A stretch of DNA of 64,000 bases from Roseobacter insulae (GCF_019375555.1 NZ_JAHXDN010000003.1:372001-436000), one strand, 5' to 3'. Counted from the stretch's first letter, positions 1 to 9,364 are shown. Notes: generated by a model not told the origin, from the sequence alone. Translations and numbers: made by a program.

Positions 1-1
1 C

Positions 2-379
2 ATCAACAAGTCACATCAGGGTCTGGCGCCCGCGCGAGAGAAACTGCCGATCCGCGCACTGCGGTCGCAGCCCATTCCCCGCGCGGCCAAGTCTGGCGGA
101 CGCAAGCGGTTCGCCATCTTCGACCATTCGCTGGCCATTGCATTCGGATCTGTTCTGGGATGTATCGCGGCGGTCGTGCTGGCGGGTCTGACATCGGAAA
201 ATTCACCCTGGGGTCCGGGCACGGAACTGAACCAAACGATGTTCCTGCCGGCGCTTGGCGGGCTGGGCCTCGCCCCGCTGCTGATGCTCGCATCGGTGTT
301 TGTTGCCAGCAAGAAGCCCGGGTTCGCCCTTTTTTCGCTCAGCTACCTGTCCGGGATGATCGTCTTCCTGACCCTGTGA
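2..379 (+). CDS. Partial membrane protein of unknown function (C-terminal part)
   Basis: The reading frame is open from the left window edge to a TGA at 377-379, so this is the last 125 residues of a longer protein. A basic, Pro/Arg-rich stretch comes first. It is followed by about three hydrophobic segments, around the sequences FGSVLGCIAAVVLAG, LGLAPLLMLASVFVA and FALFSLSYLSGMIVFL. These predict an inner-membrane protein with a cytoplasmic basic region before the first visible segment. A strong terminator starts 27 bases after the stop, so this is the last gene of its transcript. I do not recognise the family. A start inside the visible part is possible, but the uninterrupted frame favours a truncated gene. 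Confidence 0.6.
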   Translation: MNKSHQGLAPAREKLPIRALRSQPIPRAAKSGGRKRFAIFDHSLAIAFGSVLGCIAAVVLAGLTSENSPWGPGTELNQTMFLPALGGLGLAPLLMLASVFVASKKPGFALFSLSYLSGMIVFLTL

Positions 380-405
380 CACCCGCGTGAGCTGAACTTG
401 AAACA

Positions 406-439
406 GCGGGTCGGCACGTTGACGCCGACCCGCTTTTTT
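406..439 (+). terminator. Rho-independent terminator of the first gene
   Basis: A perfect 10-bp GC-rich stem (GCGGGTCGGC paired with GCCGACCCGC, 8-nt loop) is followed directly by six T residues. It lies 27 bases downstream of the first stop codon and is a textbook intrinsic terminator. Confidence 0.93.
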
Positions 440-635
440 CCATGAGCGCCCGGTAAGATGCAGTTATGGCTGGGTTAAATCTGCATCATGTGCTCCTTGC
501 GCCTGGCTCACAGCCGCCGCTTTTGAGCCATCGAAAATCTCTTTGGAACATTTTTGCAGCCGCGCCTGTTGTGATCCCGACGGCGCCGCGCCCCGAGCCC
601 GGTGTCCGGTTCGCAAAAGGAAAGGAGCATTCACA

Positions 636-1130
636 ATGTTCAACCATGTCAAGAAAATCGCTTTGGCCGCCACGGTCAGCCTCACCGCCATCGCCGCCTC
701 GGGCGTCAGCGCCGGAGAGGTCGTTACCGACATCGACGTTCAGGCGACAATCGACGCGCCGCAGGGCAGCAACGCCTTGCAGCTCTACCCGACAATTGCG
801 GATGATCTGTCGCGCGAAATTCTCGAACGTGTGGATACCGGCAATGATCCGGCCGGCCCTGTGCTGACGATCAAGATCAAGCGCGTGAGTCTTGATGGCG
901 ACACCATCCTGCCCGACAGCGCCGAGTTCAACGAGCTGGAAGGCTTCGTAAGCTATCAGCGCGGCACCAAGGACATCGCCGAGATGATCCGCCTGTCGGC
1001 ATATTCCGACGAGGCGAGCGTGCCCGCCGGCTATATCGCCGTGCCGCCCAGTCAGGATGATTTCTACAATGCCATGCTGACCGCATTTGCGGACAGGGTT
1101 GTGGCGCTTCTGCCGGAAGCAGACAGCTAA
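636..1130 (+). CDS. Small exported protein of unknown function
   Basis: This 164-residue protein starts at the ATG at 636, which follows a good AAGGAG site. An upstream in-frame start would add a poorly conserved-looking Cys/Arg-rich extension and hide the signal peptide. Residues 1-21 form a classic Sec signal: KK, then a hydrophobic Ala/Val/Leu core, ending at the likely cleavage site VSA-GE. The mature part is acidic and mixed alpha/beta, without Cys, membrane segments or a catalytic motif that I recognise. It is therefore probably periplasmic or a secreted soluble protein. It is monocistronic, with a terminator upstream and a convergent ABC operon downstream. Confidence 0.7.
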   Translation: MFNHVKKIALAATVSLTAIAASGVSAGEVVTDIDVQATIDAPQGSNALQLYPTIADDLSREILERVDTGNDPAGPVLTIKIKRVSLDGDTILPDSAEFNELEGFVSYQRGTKDIAEMIRLSAYSDEASVPAGYIAVPPSQDDFYNAMLTAFADRVVALLPEADS

Positions 1131-1183
1131 CCCCAAACGCACGACCAACGCATGTCGGCCGCCGCCCCGCGGTCGTCATGCCC

Positions 1184-1214
1184 GCGGCGCAGATCCTTCC
1201 CCGGTCTGCGCCGC
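1184..1214. terminator. Hairpin between convergent genes, possible bidirectional terminator
   Basis: GCGGCGCAGA and TCTGCGCCGC form a perfect 10-bp stem around an 11-nt loop. It lies in the 92-nt gap between two genes that converge. No clear T tract follows on either strand, so its role in termination is inferred from position. Confidence 0.45.
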
Positions 1215-1222
1215 ATTAGGAT

Positions 1223-3313
1223 TTATTCTGCGGCGACACCGACCTCGATGACAGGTTCCATTTCCGCCAGTTTCCGATCATCCAGATGGCACTTGATCTG
1301 GTGATTGCCAGCAAGCTGGCGCACCGGCGGCACTTCTTTTTCGCACAGGCCGCCGGGCACTTCGGATTTCCAGCGACAACGTGTCTGGAACGGGCACCCG
1401 GACGGCGGGTTCATGGCCGAGGGAATGTCGCCCTCCAGCACGATATGCTTCTTCTTCACGGAGGTGTCGGCAATCGGCACGGCGGACAGAAGCGCCTCGG
1501 TATAGGGGTGGTAGGGAGGGGCGAATACCTGATCCGTTGTGCCCAGTTCCACCACGTGGCCAAGATACATGACCATCACCCGATCACTCAGGTAACGCAC
1601 GATCGACAGGTCGTGGCTGATGAACAGCAGCGTGGTTTTATGCTCACGCTGAATTTCCATCAATAGGTCGGTAACCGCGGCCTGAACGGACACGTCCAGC
1701 GCCGAGACGGGTTCATCCGCCACCACGATGCGCGCATCACCGGCAAAAGCCCGCGCGATGCCGACCCGCTGTTTCTGTCCGCCTGACAACTGCCGCGGCA
1801 TCCGGTCGGCGAATTCCCGGGGCAGCTTGACAAGATCAAGCAGTTTCAACATGCGTTGCGTGCGGTCGCGATCTCCCTCGCCGATGCCGAAGATCTCCAG
1901 CGCCCTGACGATTTGCCGCCCCACCGTCATCGACGGGTTGAGCGTGTCAAACGGGTTCTGGAAAACCATCTGCACGTCCGACACCGTTTTCGTGTCGCGC
2001 TCCTCGATGGGGATGTCCTGAATTTCCTTGTTGCCCAGCAGGATTTTACCCTCGGTCGCGGTTTCCAACCCCATCAGCACCTTGGCAAAGGTCGACTTGC
2101 CACAACCGGATTCACCGACGATGGCCAGCGTTTCGGATTCCCGCGCTTCAAAACTGAGTGTTTCATTGGCCTTGACGACTTTCTTGCTACCACCGCCAAA
2201 GATCGCATTGGCCGCGACCTCGTAGTATTTCTTGAGGTTATCCATTTTCAGCACGACGTCCCCGACGTCGCCCTTGGTCTTTACATCCGCCAATTCCAGC
2301 GGCGCGGCCCAGTCGATTTCCTTGAATTTCAGGCAGCGGGTCTCGTGCCGCGCTTCCGCATCCACCTGCGCCATCGGAATAAAGCCCTGATCGCAGCGTC
2401 CTTCCTCGAAATAGTCGCAACGCGGGCCAAAGTTGCAGCCCTTGGGCCGCTCGTGGGGCAGGGGGAAGTTGCCGGGGATCGCCACCAGGGGCCGTGCGTT
2501 CTTATCCGCGCCGGGCAGGGGGATCGAGCGGAAGAGGGCCTGTGTGTAGGGATGCTGCATCTTGTCAAAGACATCCTCGATAGAGCCGCGCTCCACCGCC
2601 TCGCCCGAGTACATCACGCAGATGCGGTCGCAGGTTTCCAGCACCAGTCCGAGGTTGTGGCTGATGAACAGCATGGAGGTGCCGTATTTCTTACCCAGAT
2701 CCTTGACCAGTTCCACGACCGCCGCCTCCACCGTCACATCAAGCGCGGTTGTCGGCTCATCCAGGATCAGCAGCGAGGGCTCCGACATCAGCGCCATGGC
2801 GATCACGATCCGCTGCTGCTGCCCGCCTGAGAGCTGATGCGGGTAAGACCCCAGAATGCGCTTGGGGTCGGGCAGTTTCACATCCGTGACGACCTGCAGT
2901 GCCCGGTTGTAAGCATCCTTTTCGTTCATACCCTGATGGATCATCGGCACTTCCATCAGTTGCTTGCCGATCTTCATCGCCGGGTTGAGCGAGGCCATCG
3001 GCTCCTGGTAGATCATCGCGATCTCGCTGCCGCGAATATCCCGCAGTTCCTCCGCACTCATCTCCGCCAGATCGCGTCCCTTGAACTTGATCGACCCGCC
3101 GACGATGCGCCCGTTCTTACCCAGGTCCTGCATCACCCCAAGAGCCACGGTGGATTTCCCGCACCCCGATTCCCCCACAAGGCCGACGGCCTCGCCAGGG
3201 CGCACCTTGACGGAAAAATCCATCACGGCGGGAATTTCCCGCAGCCGGGTGAAGAATGAAATCGACAGCTTGTCAATTTCCAGTATGGGACCATCGTAAT
3301 CAGTCTTAGGCAT
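1223..3313 (-). CDS. Peptide-type ABC transporter, fused double ATPase (DppD-DppF type)
   Basis: This 696-residue protein joins two complete nucleotide-binding domains of the oligopeptide/dipeptide family. Domain 1 has Walker A GESGCGKST at 47-55, the signature LSGGQQQR at 161-168 and LDEPTTALD in Walker B. Domain 2 has Walker A at 400-408, LSGGQKQR and ADEPVSALD. Each half ends in the Cys-rich C-terminal region typical of OppD/OppF (for example CNFGPRC and CPFQTRCRW). Each domain would energise import through the two permeases encoded directly upstream on the same strand. Separate DppD and DppF subunits are the more common arrangement, but fused forms are well known. Substrate is unknown; peptides are the family default, though opines, sugars and glutathione are also possible. 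Confidence 0.92.
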   Translation of the reverse strand: MPKTDYDGPILEIDKLSISFFTRLREIPAVMDFSVKVRPGEAVGLVGESGCGKSTVALGVMQDLGKNGRIVGGSIKFKGRDLAEMSAEELRDIRGSEIAMIYQEPMASLNPAMKIGKQLMEVPMIHQGMNEKDAYNRALQVVTDVKLPDPKRILGSYPHQLSGGQQQRIVIAMALMSEPSLLILDEPTTALDVTVEAAVVELVKDLGKKYGTSMLFISHNLGLVLETCDRICVMYSGEAVERGSIEDVFDKMQHPYTQALFRSIPLPGADKNARPLVAIPGNFPLPHERPKGCNFGPRCDYFEEGRCDQGFIPMAQVDAEARHETRCLKFKEIDWAAPLELADVKTKGDVGDVVLKMDNLKKYYEVAANAIFGGGSKKVVKANETLSFEARESETLAIVGESGCGKSTFAKVLMGLETATEGKILLGNKEIQDIPIEERDTKTVSDVQMVFQNPFDTLNPSMTVGRQIVRALEIFGIGEGDRDRTQRMLKLLDLVKLPREFADRMPRQLSGGQKQRVGIARAFAGDARIVVADEPVSALDVSVQAAVTDLLMEIQREHKTTLLFISHDLSIVRYLSDRVMVMYLGHVVELGTTDQVFAPPYHPYTEALLSAVPIADTSVKKKHIVLEGDIPSAMNPPSGCPFQTRCRWKSEVPGGLCEKEVPPVRQLAGNHQIKCHLDDRKLAEMEPVIEVGVAAE

Positions 3314-3381
3314 TGTGCATCTCCTTTTGGAGCGAACCGCGCGCGTGGCGCTTCTCTGGTTCTGAAATATCCCGGGGGGAC

Positions 3382-3400
3382 AGGGGGGCAGCGCCCCCCT
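3382..3400. repeat. GC-only palindromic hairpin inside the ABC operon
   Basis: AGGGGGGC, a 3-nt loop (AGC) and GCCCCCCT form a perfect 8-bp stem. It sits in the 99-nt gap between the permease and ATPase genes. There is no T tract, so it is more likely a short palindromic intergenic repeat or an mRNA-processing/stability element than a terminator. Confidence 0.5.
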
Positions 3401-3412
3401 TGTGCCCTTTCA

Positions 3413-4630
3413 TCAATCGCGCAGGCTCTCCTCACGCAGACCATCGGCCAGCAGGTTCAGCCCCAGCACCAGCGTCAGCAGCGCCAGCGCCGGCGCTATC
3501 GCGGCATGCGGATAAAGCGCCAACAGCCGTCGTCCGGCGTTGATCGTGCTGCCCCAGTCGGGGCTCTCCGATTCCAGACCCAGACCAAAAAAGCCCAGGG
3601 TGCCGAGCAGGATGGTGGTGTAACCGATCCGCAGGCAGAAATCGACGATCAGCGGCCCGCGGGCATTGGGCAGGATCTCCCACAACATGATGTACCACGG
3701 CCCCTCGCCCCGGGTCTGCGCGGCTGCCACGTAGTCCCGCGTCTTGATGTCCAGCGCGAGGCCCCGCACGATGCGGAAAACCGTGGGTGAGTTCACGAAG
3801 ACCACCGAGACGAAGACCACCAGAATGCCTGGATCAATATCAAAGAGATCGAGGAAGGCGGGGATGCCCGGGATCGAATAGGTGGGGGTCGCCACCACCG
3901 ACCCGTCGGTTGAGACCAGCGACAGATAAAGCCACCCCAACCCGCCCAGTACCCCGATCAGCAGCGGCGTACGCACCTTCGGTTGCGTGTAGTAGCGCGA
4001 ATTCAGCAAGATACACACAAAGACCAGCGGGAAGACAAAGAGGAACAGCGCCATGTAGTTGGGAATACCGGTCAGCACGATCTCCGGTGTGACCAGCAGG
4101 TAGAACAGCAGGATCACCGGGAAGGCGAGGATCAGGTTCGCCAGGAATGACAGAACCGTGTCCAGACGCCCGCCGTAGTACCCCGCAGGCAGGCCCAGCG
4201 TGATCCCCACCATGAAGGCAAAGAGCGTGGCGATGGGGGCGATCTGCACCACAACCCAAGCCCCTTTTATCAGGCGGCTGAAGACGTCGCGCGCAAGGTT
4301 GTCACCGCCCAGCAGGAACCACGCGTATTCACCTTCCTCGGCCCCGCGCATCGGTGTGCCGGGGATCTTGTTTTTCATGCCTGAAACCTGGCTCAGCGGA
4401 TCATGCGTCACCAGCATATCCAGCGGGCCGCCGAAGACGCCGACAAAGACCCAGAACATCACAAGGGCAAAGCCGATCATGCCGATGGTGCTGTCGAATA
4501 GCTTGCCGTAAAGCCCCAGACGCCGCTTGTAGGTCATCGAGACGGTGAACAGGACAATCAGCGAAATCCAGACCGGACCAAGCTGTATGAAAATGCGGGC
4601 GAGAATGCCGCCCCAGGAAAGTTCTTCCAT
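3413..4630 (-). CDS. Peptide-type ABC transporter permease (DppC/OppC type)
   Basis: The 405-residue product is an integral inner-membrane protein of the binding-protein-dependent transport permease superfamily. Its C-terminal half carries the coupling-helix (EAA) region, around AAAQTRGEGPWYIMLWEILP, and ends with the usual ADGLREESLRD. It is longer than typical DppC proteins (about 300 residues). The extra length comes mainly from additional hydrophobic segments in the middle, around LALFLFVFPLVFVCILL and LLIGVLGGLGWLYLSLV, and an exposed loop. It lies 13 nt downstream of the partner permease and 99 nt upstream of the ATPase gene, so the three form one operon on the minus strand. Confidence 0.9.
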   Translation of the reverse strand: MEELSWGGILARIFIQLGPVWISLIVLFTVSMTYKRRLGLYGKLFDSTIGMIGFALVMFWVFVGVFGGPLDMLVTHDPLSQVSGMKNKIPGTPMRGAEEGEYAWFLLGGDNLARDVFSRLIKGAWVVVQIAPIATLFAFMVGITLGLPAGYYGGRLDTVLSFLANLILAFPVILLFYLLVTPEIVLTGIPNYMALFLFVFPLVFVCILLNSRYYTQPKVRTPLLIGVLGGLGWLYLSLVSTDGSVVATPTYSIPGIPAFLDLFDIDPGILVVFVSVVFVNSPTVFRIVRGLALDIKTRDYVAAAQTRGEGPWYIMLWEILPNARGPLIVDFCLRIGYTTILLGTLGFFGLGLESESPDWGSTINAGRRLLALYPHAAIAPALALLTLVLGLNLLADGLREESLRD

Positions 4631-4643
4631 GACCAGCCCCCCC

Positions 4644-5687
4644 TTACGCGATCCGGATACGTGGGTTCAGGTAGACATAGCCGATATCCGATATCAGCTG
4701 GGTCACCAGCACCACGATCACTGAGACAACCGAGACCGCCAGCAGCAGTTCGATGTCATTGTTGGACGCCGCCTGCACCAGCAGCCAGCCAAAACCCTTG
4801 TAGTTGAAGAGCGTCTCGACAATCACCACGCCGTTCAGCAGCCAGGGGAATTGCAGCATGATCACCGTGAAGGGGGCGATCAGCGCGTTCCGCAGGGCGT
4901 GTTTCAACACGATGTCGGAGAATTTCACGCCCTTCAGCCGCGCCGTGCGGATATATTGCGCGGTCATCACTTCTGTCATCGAGGCCCGCGTCATCCGCGC
5001 GATATAGCCCATCCCGTAAAGTGCGATGGTGACCACAGGCAGCGTGAAGTTTTCAAAACTCACCGACTCCATGGCCGAAGTCGCCGAACCCTTGAACCAC
5101 TTCAACCCGAAGGCCGAGGATGCGAAGACGGCGATGAAGATCACCCCTGATACGTATTCGGGCGTGGCGGTTGAGGCGATGGAGAAAGTCGACAGCGAGC
5201 GGTCCAGCTTTGATCCCTCCCGCATTCCCGCCAGAACCCCGACAATGAGCGCCATCGGCACCATGACCAGCATCACGAAGAACATCAGCTTACCTGTCAG
5301 CCCCAGCCTCGTGCTGACAATGGTGCCGACTTCGTCCTTGAAGACGGTCGAGAACCCCCAATCGCCCTGCAGGACACCGCAAAAGCTGCGGCGCTCGTCC
5401 TCGGGCGTGTCCGCGCCAAAGCACTTGCCCGTTGTCACGCCCTCGCTTTCCACGGTCCAACCCGGCAGAACACCGAGCCATTGCCCGAATTTCACAGGCA
5501 TCGGCTGCAGGTACCCGTTTTTGCCAAGATAGCTTTCCACCGCCTCGTCGGACATGCGGAAGTTACCCTGGGTCTTGGCGAGTTTCTCCAGATTCGGATA
5601 AAGGTTCGTCAGCCAGAAGACGACGAACGTCAGGCAGAGCGCAGTCAATATCATGACGCCCAGCCGTCTGAGTATGAATAGTCCCAT
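4644..5687 (-). CDS. Peptide-type ABC transporter permease (DppB/OppB type)
   Basis: The 347-residue inner-membrane protein has the DppB layout. A first membrane helix (LRRLGVMILTALCLTFVVFWL) is followed by a large periplasmic region and then five hydrophobic segments. The coupling region lies around IRTARLKGVKFSDIVLKHAL. The periplasmic insert (about residues 75-115) contains two Cys residues (GKCFGAD and RSFCGVL) that could form a disulfide. It is the first gene of the importer operon. The next gene upstream is an AraC regulator, so no substrate-binding protein gene accompanies the permeases here, which is unusual for this family. Confidence 0.9.
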   Translation of the reverse strand: MGLFILRRLGVMILTALCLTFVVFWLTNLYPNLEKLAKTQGNFRMSDEAVESYLGKNGYLQPMPVKFGQWLGVLPGWTVESEGVTTGKCFGADTPEDERRSFCGVLQGDWGFSTVFKDEVGTIVSTRLGLTGKLMFFVMLVMVPMALIVGVLAGMREGSKLDRSLSTFSIASTATPEYVSGVIFIAVFASSAFGLKWFKGSATSAMESVSFENFTLPVVTIALYGMGYIARMTRASMTEVMTAQYIRTARLKGVKFSDIVLKHALRNALIAPFTVIMLQFPWLLNGVVIVETLFNYKGFGWLLVQAASNNDIELLLAVSVVSVIVVLVTQLISDIGYVYLNPRIRIA

Positions 5688-5827
5688 TGGTGCCCCTGTT
5701 GTCAGGCTAAGGCGCGTTTCCCGCGCCGGATTTCAACGCTCATTTGAGCTGTCGGATTATTTTGCGTCTCCATGAGGCATGACTTTGGGGGCCGCGTCAA
5801 TGTAAGCCAGCGCCGTTAACATGCACG

Positions 5828-5852
5828 TTTGCGACATCTCTTTGGTCGCAAA
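5828..5852. promoter_or_regulatory. Perfect inverted repeat between AraC gene and ABC operon
   Basis: TTTGCGAC, a 9-nt spacer and GTCGCAAA form a perfect 8-bp dyad. It lies 41 nt downstream of the AraC stop and about 140 nt upstream of the permease start. It could be an operator for the importer or a hairpin ending the AraC transcript. No T tract follows, which slightly favours a protein-binding site. Confidence 0.4.
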
Positions 5853-5892
5853 TCGACGTCGCACCAAGGGCGGCACGCGGGTTTTGCCGGTG

Positions 5893-6699
5893 TCAAGCGG
5901 CCTGAGACTGCTGGACAGAGGCCTTGCGCAGCGCCGTCGGTGTGGCATTCGTATGGTGCTGCATGAAGCGCGTAAAATAGGCCGCGCTGCCAAATCCAAG
6001 ATGCCGTGCAATGTCCTGCGCGGGCACTTTGGTGGAAATCAGAAGACTGCGCGCCTCGTAAAGAACCCGCTCGGTCAGCAGGTCGGCTGCGGTCTTGCCG
6101 GTGGCTGCCTTGCACGCACGGGTCAGGTGCGTGGCCGTGACGCCCAGTGATTCTGCGTGATCGGCCATCGTCAGCGTATCGGCGAAATGTGCGGTGATGC
6201 GGGCGCAATAGGCGGCGCTCAACCGTGCCGCGGCATTGCGCCGTGACGGGGCATGCTCTTCCAGACCCAGTTGCCGCTGCACCCAGACCGAGATCAACGT
6301 GCCATAGGCATCCATTGACTGGGCGACCAGCGGACGTTGCGCAGCCTGCTCGCGATTGGCCGCTTCCAGCAATGTGGTGAGTTCATTCATCGCGGCGGCA
6401 TCCCGGATGCGCAACAGCCGTGGCATCTGGGGCAGCGTGACATCCGTTGCATCGGGAATGATCACCGCCTGCCCAATGCCCTGCTTGCCGAGATCCAGCG
6501 CAAAAAGCTGGCGGGCGGGGATGATGATCGCATTATGGGTGCCAACCCCGCGGCGCTGACCGTCCAGCAGCAGTCGGCCCTGTCCCCGCGTGATCCAGAT
6601 GATCAGGTGATCGGGCCGGTCGTGTGCCAGCGTCAAACGCCAGTCCTGACCCTGTGTCAGCTGCGCCAAAGTCCGGATCTTCAGAGTGTTTTGCATCAT
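5893..6699 (-). CDS. AraC-family transcriptional regulator
   Basis: This is a 268-residue protein when started at the ATG at 6699, the first of two adjacent ATGs, which follows GGAGAG. A longer in-frame extension exists but overlaps the expected leader and looks non-coding. The N-terminal half resembles a cupin-like sensing domain (LIIWITRGQGRLLLDGQ). The C-terminal 100 residues contain the two AraC helix-turn-helix motifs, the second around IARHLGFGSAAYFTRFMQHH. It lies on the same strand as, and upstream of, the ABC importer, so it may control it. That link is inferred from position only. A 25-bp dyad lies between the two. Confidence 0.88.
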   Translation of the reverse strand: MMQNTLKIRTLAQLTQGQDWRLTLAHDRPDHLIIWITRGQGRLLLDGQRRGVGTHNAIIIPARQLFALDLGKQGIGQAVIIPDATDVTLPQMPRLLRIRDAAAMNELTTLLEAANREQAAQRPLVAQSMDAYGTLISVWVQRQLGLEEHAPSRRNAAARLSAAYCARITAHFADTLTMADHAESLGVTATHLTRACKAATGKTAADLLTERVLYEARSLLISTKVPAQDIARHLGFGSAAYFTRFMQHHTNATPTALRKASVQQSQAA

Positions 6700-6788
6700 G
6701 CAACCTCTCCGCGAAGTATCACGTTTAAGCCAATCTGGTCTCAATTTATCGGGATTTCCGGTGGATGTCAGTGCTGTTTTGACAAGCG

Positions 6789-7652
6789 TCAGCGCGCTTC
6801 CGCCGAAGAATAAACCAGCCAGTCGCGCATCTTTGAGCGGAACCATGTCCGTTGCCGCTTGGCGAACTGGCGCGTTGCGACGATGGCCTGTTCGCGGGCC
6901 TCCGCCAGCGTGATCTGGCCGCGAAGATGGGCAATCAGCTCCGGCGCGCCGATCGCGCGATGCGCGGGCAGCCCGTGGTCAAATTCCGGCAAGACACGGG
7001 CCGCTTCGTCAAGCGCGCCCGCCGCGATCATCAGGTCGAAGCGGCGCGCAATGCGGTCATTCAGCCAGTCTTTGGGGGCATCAAAGACAATGGGCTGCGC
7101 TTCGGCTACCGGCAAGACCGGCGCACCGGTGGTGTCCTGCCACGCGGCGAGGCTGCGGCCGGTGGCCTGCAACACCTCCCACGCGCGCTGGACACGCGCG
7201 CGGTTTGCCCGGTCGATGCGATCCCGGGTCGTGGCGTCAATCTCCGCCAGCAGTTGCGGTAACGGCAAACCGTCTGCCGCGGCACGGACATCCGGCGGTG
7301 TGGGCGGAATATCCGCGAGCCCCTGAGTGAGCGCCGAAAAGTAAAGGCCGGTGCCACCCACGATGATCGGGCGCATGCCAGCGGCCAAAAGCGGCGTCAC
7401 CTCGCGCAACCAATGCCCTGCCGAATAGCCTTCCTGCGCGTCGATATGGCCGTAAAGGGCGTGTGGCGCGGCGCGCTCTTCCTCGATGCTTGGCCGCGCC
7501 GTGATCACCCGCCAGCACGTGTAGACCTGGCTGGCGTCGGCATTGACGATCACGCCCCCCTGCCGGTCCGCGATTTCCAGCGCGAGCGCCGATTTGCCGG
7601 AGGCGGTCGGCCCGGCGATCAACACGGGCGCTTCCGCAGACATCCGGCTCAT
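6789..7652 (-). CDS. miaA: tRNA dimethylallyltransferase
   Basis: MiaA transfers the dimethylallyl group to A37 of tRNAs that read UNN codons. The P-loop GPTASGKS is at residues 14-21 from the start used here. The family pattern [15 protein letters not shown] and the C-terminal [12 protein letters not shown] tRNA-binding segment are both present. Several in-frame ATGs lie upstream and none has a clear ribosome site. I use 7652, and 7643 is equally possible, since longer versions add a non-conserved N-terminus. The gene diverges from pyrH across about 130 nt. Confidence 0.93.
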   Translation of the reverse strand: MSRMSAEAPVLIAGPTASGKSALALEIADRQGGVIVNADASQVYTCWRVITARPSIEEERAAPHALYGHIDAQEGYSAGHWLREVTPLLAAGMRPIIVGGTGLYFSALTQGLADIPPTPPDVRAAADGLPLPQLLAEIDATTRDRIDRANRARVQRAWEVLQATGRSLAAWQDTTGAPVLPVAEAQPIVFDAPKDWLNDRIARRFDLMIAAGALDEAARVLPEFDHGLPAHRAIGAPELIAHLRGQITLAEAREQAIVATRQFAKRQRTWFRSKMRDWLVYSSAEAR

Positions 7653-7782
7653 CAGAGTTTTCACGCTTGTCACGACGTCCTGCGGCATTTTCTGAAAGAT
7701 CCCCTCCGGGGTCCATTGAAGTTCGCCTGCTTTTCGGACATTTTGCGCGCGAACAAAACCCCATGCTTCAGGAGCCGCTTTC

Positions 7783-8511
7783 ATGACATCTTCAGAGCCT
7801 CAGGCCACCTTCAAACGTGTCATGCTGAAAATATCGGGCGAGGCTTTGATGGGGGATCAGGGGTTCGGGCTCAATCCGCCGACAGTGGAACGGATCGCGA
7901 AGGAAGTGCAGTCCGTGCATGAGCTTGGTGTCGAGATCTGCATGGTGATCGGGGGCGGCAACATCTTCCGGGGGCTGCAGGGGTCGGCGCAGGGGATGGA
8001 GCGGACAACGGCGGATTACATGGGGATGCTGGCCACGGTGATGAACGCGCTGGCGATGCAATCCGCGCTGGAAGGACTGGGCATTCACACACGGGTCATT
8101 TCCGCCATCACCATGAACGAGGTGGCCGAGCCGTATATTCGCCGCCGCGCGGTGCGCCACCTTGAGAAAAAGCGGGTCTGCATCTTTGCCGCCGGCACCG
8201 GCAACCCCTATTTCACGACGGATACGGCAGCGACCCTGCGCGCCAACGAGATGTCCTGCGAGGCGATCTTCAAGGGGACCAAGGTCGATGGCGTGTACGA
8301 TAAGGACCCGGCCAAACACGCCGACGCCAAACGCTATGACACGGTCACCTATGATGATGTGCTGGCCAAACGGCTGGGCGTCATGGATGCCTCGGCCATT
8401 GCGCTGGCGCGCGACAACAACCTGCCGATCATTGTCTTTTCCCTGGACGAGCCGGGCGGCTTCCGCGGCATTCTGGCGGGCGAGGGCACCTATACCCGCG
8501 TACAGGGCTAG
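7783..8511 (+). CDS. pyrH: UMP kinase
   Basis: PyrH phosphorylates UMP to UDP at the head of pyrimidine nucleotide synthesis. The 242-residue product has the amino-acid-kinase fold signatures: KISGEALMG near the N-terminus, [26 protein letters not shown] and [12 protein letters not shown]. The ATG at 7783 follows AGGAG at a good distance. It is the first gene of a long plus-strand block. In many bacteria rpsB and tsf lie just upstream, but here the upstream neighbour is the divergent miaA, so pyrH probably has its own promoter in the 130-nt gap. Confidence 0.97.
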   Translation: MTSSEPQATFKRVMLKISGEALMGDQGFGLNPPTVERIAKEVQSVHELGVEICMVIGGGNIFRGLQGSAQGMERTTADYMGMLATVMNALAMQSALEGLGIHTRVISAITMNEVAEPYIRRRAVRHLEKKRVCIFAAGTGNPYFTTDTAATLRANEMSCEAIFKGTKVDGVYDKDPAKHADAKRYDTVTYDDVLAKRLGVMDASAIALARDNNLPIIVFSLDEPGGFRGILAGEGTYTRVQG

Positions 8512-8633
8512 CCCTGCCGCCAGCAGAAGCGGGCGCACAACTCCTTCTGGCCTTTCGTGACAAACCTGATTTATACACTTCCCAACAACGCGCATCGCAG
8601 GATGTGCCGAGAAACTTGTGGCAGGACAGAACT

Positions 8634-9197
8634 ATGTCAGACGACTTCATGCTCGACACCGACGACCTTGAGCGGCGGATGGATGGCGCGATGGCCAATC
8701 TTCGCACGGAATTTGCATCCCTGCGCACCGGGCGCGCTTCTGCATCAATGCTGGAGCCGGTGATGGTGGATGCCTACGGCTCCATGACACCCATCAACCA
8801 GGTTGGTACCGTGAACGTGCCGGAGCCGCGCATGGTCACCGTCAACGTCTGGGACAAGGGCCTGGTTTCCAAGGTGGAAAAGGCCATTCGGGAAAGCGGG
8901 CTGGGGATCAACCCGCAGCTCAATGGCACCATCATCATGCTGCCGATCCCCGAACTGAATGAGGAACGTCGCCGGGAGCTGACAAAAGTCGCGGGGCAAT
9001 ATGCCGAACATGCGCGCGTGTCGATCCGCAATGTCCGGCGCGATGGCATGGACCAGATCAAGAAGGCCAAGGCGGACGGGATGTCGGAGGACGACCAGAA
9101 GCTTTGGGAGGGCGAGGTTCAGGAAATCACCGATCGCTACATCAAATCGATCGATGAATTGCTGGACACCAAGCAAGGCGAGATCATGCAGGTTTGA
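8634..9197 (+). CDS. frr: Ribosome recycling factor
   Basis: RRF splits the post-termination ribosome together with EF-G. The start chosen (ATG 8634, after CAGGACAG) gives 187 residues, close to the usual 185. It carries the hallmark [20 protein letters not shown] and the C-terminal [20 protein letters not shown] region. It follows pyrH by 122 nt, the widespread pyrH-frr order. Confidence 0.97.
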   Translation: MSDDFMLDTDDLERRMDGAMANLRTEFASLRTGRASASMLEPVMVDAYGSMTPINQVGTVNVPEPRMVTVNVWDKGLVSKVEKAIRESGLGINPQLNGTIIMLPIPELNEERRRELTKVAGQYAEHARVSIRNVRRDGMDQIKKAKADGMSEDDQKLWEGEVQEITDRYIKSIDELLDTKQGEIMQV

Positions 9198-9364
9198 CCT
9201 GCCCATGGGCTGCGCTGTATGTCAGTGATCAACAGGCCCGTGGTTCCCACAGGGAATTATTATTTATTTAGGAACGTCATGATCTCGTGATCGTGGCAGG
9301 TTTTATAAGGTTTTGAACGCTGTTGCCGCCGTACTGAGGCTGGGCGTTGGTGAAGGAGAGTACC

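Noticed and set aside
1856-2830. A 324-codon plus-strand frame opposite the ABC ATPase
   Set aside because: Complement of the fused ATPase; rich in His, Arg and Gln, no recognisable motif.
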